Assembly (NCBI GenBank): GCA_035525055.1
Contig: DATLEZ010000088.1
Coordinates: 1-40,222, forward strand
Source: DATEEG01 sp035525055
GTDB taxonomy: Bacteria > Actinomycetota > Acidimicrobiia > Spongiisociales > ZC4RG35
Length of the DNA: 40,222 bases
Direction of reading: 5' to 3'
Shown one piece after another: positions 15,450-22,369 of this stretch. The notes under the pieces are model-generated. The model saw only the letters and a program-made list of their open reading frames with translations, searched no databases and was not told where the DNA came from. The first letter of the stretch is position 1. Every line of letters begins with the position of its first letter. The position numbers and the translations under genes were made by a program.

Positions 15450-16006
15450 CTAGCGGCCGCTCCTATAGAGGGCCAACATGAGGAGCCGACGCGGCTCCTC
15501 CCGCAGCGGCTCGCGTTCGATCAGCCCTTGAACCAGCCCTGGTACTTCGACAGCCCTTCCGTCCTCAAGTTCGGCCGACGCCAACATTTCGACCGCCTTG
15601 GCATGGAGATTCTCGATTCGCCTTATGTGGGATTGGGCCCACTCCTCGTAGGCGAACTCGACCAAGGGCCTCTCATTCCAGAGGGCGAGGGCCGAACGAC
15701 GGTTGTCAACCCCGCCGCCTTCAACCAGACGCTGAAAACGGACCGTGTCGATTGTCTCGGGGAGGACCCTCAGGACATAACCGGGGCTCTTGGTCTCGAT
15801 CAGGGCGTCCCCATTCGCCAACGCCTTTCGCAGCGACGATACGTAAATCTGAACAGAGTGGGCCGAGGTACGAGGGGGTGCGTCCCCCCCAGATCGAGTC
15901 GATCAGTTTTTCGGCTCCGACAACCTGATTTACGTTCAGTGTCAGCAGGGCCAGCAGCGCTCGCTGTTTGGGTGGGCCGGAGGGTCCCAAGCAGTTGTAT
16001 ATCCAT
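15450..16006 (-). pseudogene. Winged-helix/BTAD (SARP-type) regulator domain with indels and a nonsense codon
   Basis: A good ribosome site (GGAGG) precedes the ATG at 16006, which begins MDIQLLGTL. The frame then skips to a second one giving GPPKQRALLALLTLNVNQVV and LIDSIWGGRTP, having lost about 15 codons. Near 15880, beside G/C runs, it shifts to a third frame giving TSAHSVQIYVSSLRKAL, SPGYVLRVLPETIDTVRF, then the BTAD repeats to LALYRSGR. There a TAG (15452-15450) replaces what is normally Gln, and the homology carries on beyond it. Three lesions make an assembly error unlikely as the sole explanation. It starts 22 bases after the stop of the small membrane protein gene, implying a former operon. 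Confidence 0.85.
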
Positions 16007-16027
16007 AGGCTGATTCCTCCGCGAACG

Positions 16028-16381
16028 CTACCTCTGCCGGGCCGCCCACTGCTGTTCGTAGTAGTCGACAACTGCAGCCCAATGCGCCTGCTCCAACGAT
16101 CCGGATGATCCAGTCGATCCGACCGATGCGGCCGAACCGGCCTCTGCGATCGATCCGCCCGATGTCATTGTCTGGTATCGCTGCTCGTAGTAGGCCACAA
16201 CCTGATCCCAGTAGGCCCGCTCGATCTCCTCGGCACTCGGTTGGGCGACGGCGAAGACCGCTCCGCCCGCCAGGACTCCGGCCAGCAGAGCAGAAACAAC
16301 GATCCGACGCCTGCCGAACCGGCCCCTTCGCGCCGAAACTTCCTGTGTACGTTCCCGAGTGGTCGTCAGTGTGTCAGTCAT
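16028..16381 (-). CDS. Small single-pass membrane protein with duplicated WxxVVxYYExQW motif
   Basis: The 117-residue protein has an N-terminal basic region (SARRGRFGRRR), a membrane helix at about 34-51 (IVVSALLAGVLAGGAVFAVA) and an exported part. Two related segments, YWDQVVAYYEQRYQ and HWAAVVDYYEQQWA, are separated by a Gly/Ser/Ala-rich linker. The ATG at 16381 is preceded by GGAAGAGG; the frame extends upstream without family-like sequence. It lies directly upstream of the BTAD pseudogene. I do not recognise a family; the aromatic repeat could bind a cell-wall or protein partner, which is speculative. Confidence 0.7.
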   Translation of the reverse strand: MTDTLTTTRERTQEVSARRGRFGRRRIVVSALLAGVLAGGAVFAVAQPSAEEIERAYWDQVVAYYEQRYQTMTSGGSIAEAGSAASVGSTGSSGSLEQAHWAAVVDYYEQQWAARQR

Positions 16382-16522
16382 GACGCCTCTTCCTTCTACC
16401 GGCGGCCTCTCTGTGGCGGATGACACCCTGCCCTCCGCATTTGGCCGTCGATAGCCAAGGACGATGCGGGAGGACCCTCCACATACTCTCAAGAGAGGCT
16501 CTATGCGCCCTCTATTGGGTCA

Positions 16523-16545
16523 ACGGTCTGGGCAGGCCAGACCGT
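16523..16545 (-). terminator. 9-bp hairpin after the TAP-like hydrolase gene
   Basis: ACGGTCTGG (16523-16531) pairs perfectly with CCAGACCGT (16537-16545) around a 5-base loop, 12 bases past the minus-strand stop at 16557. There is no T-tract on the downstream side. Confidence 0.5.
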
Positions 16546-16556
16546 CAAAACCTGGC

Positions 16557-18410
16557 CTAGCAGTCCAACTCCAAGATCTCCGCTTGGGTGTCCCAGTACT
16601 GCGTGTAGTCATAAGAGCATTCGTGCCGCTCGATCTCGACCTCGAGGTGGCTAGTGCCCCTGTCGAAATCCCACTCGCCGCTTCCGCTGGCAACGAGGTA
16701 ATCGGTCAGGGCGCACTCGTCGAGGACGTAGAAGGCGCCGGCATCGGTGCCGGTGAAGATGACCCTGCCTCCGTGACTGCACCCGACCGACCTCTTGCCG
16801 ACCCAGCTCCAGCTCACGAGCTCGGGCAGGTAGAAGAGCTCGTTGTCGAGGCCGAGAAGGAGCTCCTCAGGTTGGTCGTAAAAAGGGGACTCGGGCAACA
16901 ACGAAACGTAGGGACTGATCACTTCCGCACCACAAGTGGAGGACGTTGGCTCGGTCCCATCGAGGATGAAGTCGGTCACCGCGGTATCGATACACGAAAT
17001 CCCTCGACCAAACATGACGTGGGAGCCGCCACTCACGCTGAGCAGGTATCCCTCGTCGAGCTCCTCGAAAACAGAAACCCCCTGTGAGTGCGGTGTGGCC
17101 GGATCTCCCTCGGCGGCGACAACCAGGGTCGGAATCCCATCCCCGCGGAACGGTTCCGGCGGACTCAGAGTGCGGTCCACGTCAGGCCAATAGACGCATA
17201 TCAGCGAGAACTCGTAGAACCAACGGTGAAGTTCGGGGGTCTCCTCCCACGCATCGGTGACTGCCGCGAGTTCGGATTCGGCATCCGTGCCCGGGATTGC
17301 GTTATCGAGGCAGTTGACGGCGGTGGTCATCATCGTCGAGCCACCAGAGCCGTAGGTCATCTCCCACAAACGCACCATGGGGATCAGGTCGTTGCGACTT
17401 GTAGCGGCCGCCAACGCCCTGACAAACATCATCCGGTCCTGCGCTGAGTACACGCTGCTGAAGGCGAGGTAACCGACGTCGTCGGCGGTCAAGGCGACCT
17501 CCTCGAAGACGTCGCCCTCAACCGGAAATCGGACACTGGCCGGGTCGGCCTCCAAGTTGCGGAGCAGGGTTGCATACGCCTGGTCGGCCCGCCCCCCCAT
17601 GTCCCTGGCGCAGGTCGAATCCCGGTCGCAAGCCTCGAAAGTCATCTCCAGCAGGTCATCGAAAGCTTCGATCTGGTCGACCGTCGACTCGAGAGCGTTT
17701 CGTGTGGCATCGATCGCCCCATCCAGAATCAGCCGCTCCACCGCATCGGGATAGGCCGCGGCGTACGTTTGTGCGAAGAGGGTGCCGTAGCTTTCGCCGT
17801 AGATGACGACCTTGTCATATTCCATCGCCTGGCGGAACGCCTCGAGATCGCGCACGGCGTCGTCAGTTCCCAGATGGGCGAGAAACTCAGGATTGCCCAT
17901 CTCCCTGACACACGAATCGACAAAGCGACCGGCGATGTCAACCAGGTTGGTCCACCTTTGCGCCGACTGCTCCGGCACGCTCGCGTAGCCGTCCCAATAG
18001 TCGGCGTCGGCCTCGGGGCAGCTGGGATCGTCGAGCAGCCCGACCCCCCGCTGATCGAAATAGACGATGTCAAAGCGCTCTCGAATCGCGGGATCAAGTG
18101 AACCAAGTCGCCACCCGGAGTCGGAGACCCCCGAGGATCCGGGACCTCCAACCACCGTTACCAGCACCCCTTCGGGCGTGCCCGAGGCGGGCAACACCCC
18201 AAAAGTCACGTCGACGGTGCCCTGGCGAGGATCGGAGTCGTCGAGGGGGAGCTCAAGGGTGATGCATGTGAGTTCGGAGTCCGGGCACGGCTCGCCATCC
18301 AACTGCACCAGCTTCTCCGCGGTCGTTTCGGCAACTCCAGCACAGGCGGAAAGGGCGATGGAGGCGATCACGATTGACCAGCGGAGGAACCGGGACCTGG
18401 TTTCGGTCAT
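16557..18410 (-). CDS. TAP-like alpha/beta hydrolase lipoprotein
   Basis: The 617-residue exported hydrolase starts at the ATG 18410, which gives a signal peptide with lipobox ALSAC (Cys23). The frame is open further upstream to 18605 but without signal-peptide sense. The core has VVGGPGSSG (oxyanion region), FDQRGVG, nucleophile Ser in GESYGT, an Asp in AEGDPATP and a His in GGSHVMFG, followed by the TAP-like C-terminal region. Homologues are tripeptidyl or prolyl aminopeptidases of the SlpD/TAP type that trim peptides at the cell surface. An extra C-terminal stretch of about 130 residues after the His is Cys-containing and unassigned. Confidence 0.85.
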   Translation of the reverse strand: MTETRSRFLRWSIVIASIALSACAGVAETTAEKLVQLDGEPCPDSELTCITLELPLDDSDPRQGTVDVTFGVLPASGTPEGVLVTVVGGPGSSGVSDSGWRLGSLDPAIRERFDIVYFDQRGVGLLDDPSCPEADADYWDGYASVPEQSAQRWTNLVDIAGRFVDSCVREMGNPEFLAHLGTDDAVRDLEAFRQAMEYDKVVIYGESYGTLFAQTYAAAYPDAVERLILDGAIDATRNALESTVDQIEAFDDLLEMTFEACDRDSTCARDMGGRADQAYATLLRNLEADPASVRFPVEGDVFEEVALTADDVGYLAFSSVYSAQDRMMFVRALAAATSRNDLIPMVRLWEMTYGSGGSTMMTTAVNCLDNAIPGTDAESELAAVTDAWEETPELHRWFYEFSLICVYWPDVDRTLSPPEPFRGDGIPTLVVAAEGDPATPHSQGVSVFEELDEGYLLSVSGGSHVMFGRGISCIDTAVTDFILDGTEPTSSTCGAEVISPYVSLLPESPFYDQPEELLLGLDNELFYLPELVSWSWVGKRSVGCSHGGRVIFTGTDAGAFYVLDECALTDYLVASGSGEWDFDRGTSHLEVEIERHECSYDYTQYWDTQAEILELDC

Positions 18411-18677
18411 GGTCGGACTCAGCTCTGATTCCCGAGTCTCAACCAGTTGGCCCGGCGGGCCCGGGGGGCGGCGAGGCTTGATGTCGGAAGGGCGCATCTG
18501 TCCGTTATCGGCAAATAGCCGACCGCGGACTAGGCCGGAAGTCTGGAACCGTTCCGCCACCTGACGTTGTCCACAACGAGGGAAACCAGCGATGTCGACC
18601 GACACCGCCCTGGAGGACGGCGACCAGGGACTTTGTGCCCTTGTGGTCCCGCCGAGGCTTTAACAAAGGAGGCCGAC
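18411..18677. other. Divergent intergenic region
   Basis: This region of 267 bases separates the divergently transcribed lipoprotein hydrolase and the small plus-strand gene. It should hold both promoters. I see the ribosome site AAAGGAGG at 18666-18673 for the plus gene and no convincing small gene. Confidence 0.4.
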
Positions 18678-19067
18678 ATGGAGGATTACATCCTCTTCGA
18701 TATCCCCGGCGGAGCCGCGCCTACCGACCGCAAGTTCCTCGAACAGCTAGGTCATCGAGTGATGGTGTGTCCCGGACCGGCTCCGGGGACGGTGTGTCCC
18801 ATCCTCACCGGCGAAGGTTGCGTGCTGGCCGAAGGAGCCCAAGGGATTGTGTTCGAGTTGGACCTGGATCGCGCTCAGCATCGGGCAATCCAGGCCCGTT
18901 ACAAGGAATCTTTGCGCAGAGACGTCCCGATCAGGGTGGTTGTTACTCCGGACCAGGCGCAAAAGTACCCGGACCTCGTCAGGGGCCTCAAGGTCCTGAC
19001 ACATCCGCCGGTCGCCGGCGACGTGGATGCGCTCGCCACAGAGGCTGAGGCTGCGGATCAACCCTGA
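18678..19067 (+). CDS. Hypothetical cytoplasmic protein
   Basis: The 129-residue protein has a strong ribosome site (AAAGGAGG) seven bases upstream of the ATG. The sequence begins MEDYILFDIPGGAAPTDRKF and contains three Cys-Pro dipeptides or near it (MVCPGPAPGTVCPILTGEGC) and a VRGLKVLTHPPVAGDVDAL tail. There is no signal peptide or membrane segment. The middle (FELDLDRAQHRAIQARYKE, then PIRVVVTPDQ) resembles a small alpha/beta fold. No family is recognised. Confidence 0.65.
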   Translation: MEDYILFDIPGGAAPTDRKFLEQLGHRVMVCPGPAPGTVCPILTGEGCVLAEGAQGIVFELDLDRAQHRAIQARYKESLRRDVPIRVVVTPDQAQKYPDLVRGLKVLTHPPVAGDVDALATEAEAADQP

Positions 19068-19285
19068 CCTGAGCTTCCACGATCGTTGCGCGGGCCACCA
19101 CCTGGATTGATCATGTCAGCTTTTCCCCGGCCGTCGCGGTCGCCACCGACCGGCCGATTAAACGGTGATCCCAGGGCAACCAGTTGCCGATAAAACCGTT
19201 CAACGTTCCTAGCCCAGTGCGGATGTCGGATTGAGTCGCGGAGCCGACAAGAATCGATGCACCAAGCGTGCAGGAGGTAGCCGCC

Positions 19286-19513
19286 ATGAGAGGAGTCGAA
19301 ATGAAGAACGTATGGAAGGGACTTACGGTCGGAGCGTTTGCCGGTGCGGCCGTGGGGGTCATTCTCGATGTGCTTGAGGGAACAGGGCGCCGGGCGGCCG
19401 CTGTTTCGGCGCGGGCGACGAAAGGGGCGAAGAAGGGGGCGACCCATCTCGCCGACATCGTCGAGGAGAAGATCGACGAAATCCCCGGTCGTATCCGCGA
19501 TCTTGTCGAGTAG
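19286..19513 (+). CDS. YtxH-like small membrane-associated protein
   Basis: The roughly 75-residue protein begins MRGVEMKNVWKG and carries a Gly/Ala-rich hydrophobic helix (LTVGAFAGAAVGVILDVLEG), then a basic amphipathic tail (ATKGAKKGATHLADIVEEKI). This layout is like YtxH-domain stress proteins. Both the ATG at 19286 (GGAGG eight bases upstream) and the ATG at 19301 (AGGAG six bases upstream) are well placed. It precedes the CsbD-like gene, another small general-stress type, suggesting a common stress regulon. Confidence 0.6.
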   Translation: MRGVEMKNVWKGLTVGAFAGAAVGVILDVLEGTGRRAAAVSARATKGAKKGATHLADIVEEKIDEIPGRIRDLVE

Positions 19514-19624
19514 GACGGACTTGGCTTCGAATGGTGCATGGGGCGCCGGATAGAGTGGGCTTGAGCAGCCCTGATCTGGGCGCGGCCCGGTGCCCTGCCC
19601 ACAACGAAGGATGGTGATTCCCCG

Positions 19625-19867
19625 ATGGGCGGTAAATCTGATCAGGTGAAAGGCCGGGTAAAAGAGGCCGTTGGAAGCCTCACCGACGACAAAGCTCTCG
19701 AGGCCGAAGGCAAAACCGATCGTGTCGCTGGAGAGATCAAAGAGAAGGTCGAAGACGCGCAAGACAAGGTCGAAAACGTCATCGATAAGGGCAAGGACGC
19801 TCTGAAGAAGAAGAAGAAGAAGAAGAAGAAGGACAAGAACAATAAGAAGGACAAGAAGAAGAAGTAA
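19625..19867 (+). CDS. CsbD family stress protein with a poly-lysine C-terminal tail
   Basis: The 80-residue protein opens MGGKSDQVKGRVKEAVGSLT, the classic CsbD signature (general stress protein family), with a second KTDRVAGEIKEKVEDA repeat. From about residue 61 it ends in an extreme basic tail (about 16 Lys among 20 residues with Asp and Asn), encoded by AAG repeats around 19806-19866. The tail is absent from ordinary CsbD proteins. It may bind nucleic acid or polyphosphate; this is inference. The simple AAG repeat is also prone to slippage. Confidence 0.8.
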   Translation: MGGKSDQVKGRVKEAVGSLTDDKALEAEGKTDRVAGEIKEKVEDAQDKVENVIDKGKDALKKKKKKKKKDKNNKKDKKKK

Positions 19868-19983
19868 CCGAATCCCCGTCTTTGAGTCGCCGATCTCCCT
19901 GACCCGCCCTCCTCGCCCGGCCCTGTTGATGCAGATCGCCTCTGGCCGGGAACCTCGCACCGCAATCTGGCCGTCCGATAGTT

Positions 19984-20544
19984 GTGACCGCAGACTCTTC
20001 TGACGCCGGCACGCCCCGGGAGCGCTTCGAGGCGCTCGCTTCCGAGGTCTACGAGCCGATCCAGCGCTACGTTCGTCGCCGCGTCGACCGTGATGCGGTC
20101 GACGACGTCGTGTCGGAGACGATGTTGACGCTCTGGCGCCGGCTGAACGAAGTCCCGGCCAACGCGCGACTACCGTGGGCCTACGGGGTCGCTCGACGTC
20201 ACGTGTCCAACCACCGCCGCGCTGGCCGCCGTCACCTCCGCCTCGTCCACCGGACCGAGAGCGAGCCGCGGCCGGTGCCCGAGGCCGACCACCCCCTCGA
20301 CGCCGAACTCCACACCGCCCTAACGGGGCTCGGCGACACCGATCGGGAGCTCCTCCACCTGTGGGCGTGGGAGCAGCTGGAACCAGCCGAGATCGCCACT
20401 GTGCTCGGACTCACCGCCAACGCCGTCTCCATCCGCCTGCACAAGGCCAAGAAGAAGCTCGGCGAGAATCTCGAGATCGCGCGAAAGGATGAGGACGTCT
20501 CCGGACACTCACACCGTGAAAGCAGCAAGGAGGAACGGGCATGA
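19984..20544 (+). CDS. ECF-type RNA polymerase sigma factor
   Basis: The 186-residue protein has sigma region 2 (EVYEPIQRYVRRRV then AVDDVVSETMLTLWRRL) and region 4 with helix-turn-helix (DRELLHLWAWEQLEPAEIATVLGL then AVSIRLHKAKKKLGE). There are no regions 1 or 3, as expected for ECF factors. The GTG at 19984 is the first suitable start. The last codons overlap the ATG of the next gene (ATGA), which encodes a membrane protein that is probably its regulator. The target promoter is not evident; autoregulation is usual for such pairs. Confidence 0.85.
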   Translation: MTADSSDAGTPRERFEALASEVYEPIQRYVRRRVDRDAVDDVVSETMLTLWRRLNEVPANARLPWAYGVARRHVSNHRRAGRRHLRLVHRTESEPRPVPEADHPLDAELHTALTGLGDTDRELLHLWAWEQLEPAEIATVLGLTANAVSIRLHKAKKKLGENLEIARKDEDVSGHSHRESSKEERA

Positions 20545-21122
20545 CTGACGACGACCTGAGAAACAGGCTCGCGGCGTCGAACCCGACCCCTCCTTCGGAA
20601 CCGGTGGACCCGATCACAAGCGGTCGGGCACGAGCACTGATGGAGAACATAATGACAACTACAACTTCGAAGCCCCGCGTCGAACCCCGGCGTTATCGCC
20701 TGATCGGCGCAGTAGCAGCAGCCCTCGTCGTCGTTATCGGCGGCGCGGCCCTTCTCGGTGGTCCTGGAACCGTCGGCGAGCCGCTGGTCCTGGCCGGTCC
20801 CGGCGGCGACGCATTGGCGAGCTGCCTGCCGTTTGAGGTCGAGACCCTCGGCGGGATGACTCCTGCATTCGGCGGTACGGTCGTCGAACTCACCGAATCG
20901 GTAGCGATTCTCGAGGTGGACCGCTGGTTCACCGGCGGCGACGCCGAGACTGTCGAGATCCAGTACACCCCCGGCTTCGAGGCTTTGATTGGTACTCCCA
21001 CTTTGGAAGTGGGTCAGCGATACCTGATCACTGCCACCGACGGTGTGGTGAATGGCTGTGGCTACAGCGGCCTCGCCACCCCCGAGTACGAGGCGGCGTT
21101 CGAGCAGGCCTTCGGCGCCTGA
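20541..21122 (+). CDS. Membrane protein, probable anti-sigma partner of the ECF factor
   Basis: The 193-residue protein has a short cytoplasmic N-terminus (DDDLRNRLAASNP), a single membrane helix around 53-73 (LIGAVAAALVVVIGGAALLGG) and an exported C-terminal domain with two cysteines (LASCLPF and VNGCGYSG) that could form a disulfide. The four-base overlap with the sigma gene and this topology fit an anti-sigma factor, though no ZAS zinc motif (HxxxCxxC) is visible. The exported domain is beta-rich (VVELTESVAILEVDRWFTG) and unassigned. Confidence 0.6.
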   Translation: MTDDDLRNRLAASNPTPPSEPVDPITSGRARALMENIMTTTTSKPRVEPRRYRLIGAVAAALVVVIGGAALLGGPGTVGEPLVLAGPGGDALASCLPFEVETLGGMTPAFGGTVVELTESVAILEVDRWFTGGDAETVEIQYTPGFEALIGTPTLEVGQRYLITATDGVVNGCGYSGLATPEYEAAFEQAFGA

Positions 21123-21156
21123 CAAGCAGTCAGCCCTAGTCGCGAACACCCGACAT

Positions 21157-21197
21157 CGACCCCGGTCCGCCCTGGCGGAACGGGGTCGTTGTTATTT
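21157..21197 (+). terminator. Intrinsic terminator after the sigma/anti-sigma pair
   Basis: CGACCCCGGTCCGCC (21157-21171) pairs with GGCGGAACGGGGTCG (21174-21188) with one mismatch, followed by TTGTTATTT. This is the most classical rho-independent terminator in the window. Confidence 0.75.
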
Positions 21198-21251
21198 GCT
21201 TCCGGCCGGGTGAAGCAGCCTGAAAGTGTCCACGGCCTACGCTGCTCGAAG

Positions 21252-22298
21252 ATGACGCTGCCGGTCCGTTTGCCCGACTTCAGTCCGGACTCCATCTATC
21301 TCGACACTCCCACCTACGGGCTGGCTTCCGCGGCCGTGATCGAAGTCATGACCGAGTCCCTCGATCGATGGCGCCGGGGCGTCGCCACGATGGCCGAGTA
21401 CGACCAGGCGGTAGTTCTCTCCCGCCGACTCTTCTCCGAGATCGTCAACACCGATCCGGATCACGTAGCGGTGGCGAACCAGGCATCGGTCTTCGTCGGC
21501 GTCGTTGCATCGTCGCTGCCGGATGGCAGCGTTGTCGTCGCGCCCGACGGAGACTTCACCTCCCTCTTGTTTCCACTCCTGGTGCACGAGAGACGTGGCA
21601 TCACGTTGCGGACCGCACCCCTCAGCGACCTCGCCGCGGCGATCGACTCCAAGACCGACCTGGTCGCGTTCAGCCTCGTGCAATCGGCCGACGGCCGTCA
21701 GGCCGATGTTGACGCAATACTCGACACGGCCGCTCGTCACGGGGCCAAGACCCTCGTCGACGCCACCCAGGCCGCGGGTTGGCTTCCGATCGTCGGTTCG
21801 CGCTTCGACTACATGGTCGTCTCCGCCTACAAGTGGCTGTTGTGTCCCCGAGGAACCGCGTTCATGACTCTCGGACCGAGAACTGACCATGAGATGCTGC
21901 CGATCCTGGCCGGGTGGTATGCCGGCGATGACCCTTGGAAATCCGTCTACGGCACCCCATTGCGCCTAGCGGATTCGGCCCGTCGCTTTGACGTCTCACC
22001 CGCCTGGCTGCCATGGATGGGATCGGTGCCGGCACTGGAGATGGTCGCAAGCCGCGGGGTCGAAGCTATTTACCGTCACAACACCACCCTGGCCGATTCT
22101 GCCCGCCAACGCCTAGGCATGGAACCGACTGGATCGGCGATTGTCATCGTGCCTTTGTCCGATACGACCGCACTCACCGAGCGGGGGATTTCGGTATCAC
22201 TGCGTTCTTCGAATGTCAGAGTCGGGTTCCACCTCTACAACGATGGCACGGACGTCGACGCCCTTGTCGAAGTGGTGATGGCCAGCCGGACTGGGTAG
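21252..22298 (+). CDS. Class V aminotransferase-family PLP enzyme
   Basis: The 348-residue enzyme has the class V layout: YLDTPTYGLASAAVIEVM at the N-terminus, VANQASVFVG, TLVDATQAAGWLP with the PLP-contacting Asp and Gln, and SAYKWLLCPRG with the PLP Lys. The C-terminal small domain ends SSNVRVGFHLYND. The substrate could be cysteine (desulfurase), serine, kynurenine or isopenicillin-like; the SAYKW...PRG loop resembles the CsdA-related, IPNS-epimerase-like group. The ATG at 21252 (MTLPVRLPDF) is chosen over the upstream ATG/TTG-initiated extension that crosses the terminator. Confidence 0.8.
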   Translation: MTLPVRLPDFSPDSIYLDTPTYGLASAAVIEVMTESLDRWRRGVATMAEYDQAVVLSRRLFSEIVNTDPDHVAVANQASVFVGVVASSLPDGSVVVAPDGDFTSLLFPLLVHERRGITLRTAPLSDLAAAIDSKTDLVAFSLVQSADGRQADVDAILDTAARHGAKTLVDATQAAGWLPIVGSRFDYMVVSAYKWLLCPRGTAFMTLGPRTDHEMLPILAGWYAGDDPWKSVYGTPLRLADSARRFDVSPAWLPWMGSVPALEMVASRGVEAIYRHNTTLADSARQRLGMEPTGSAIVIVPLSDTTALTERGISVSLRSSNVRVGFHLYNDGTDVDALVEVVMASRTG

Positions 22299-22369
22299 GC
22301 GAACCTGACTTAGCTACTGAACAGGCGCCGTTGCCATCCATCAAGGGCCTCCGTATATTCCGCCGGGTC

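Noticed and set aside
19058..19960. 300-residue minus-strand ORF rich in Leu/Val
   Set aside because: Its poly-Leu stretch is the antisense of the AAG repeat in the CsbD-like gene, and it also runs antisense to the YtxH-like gene.
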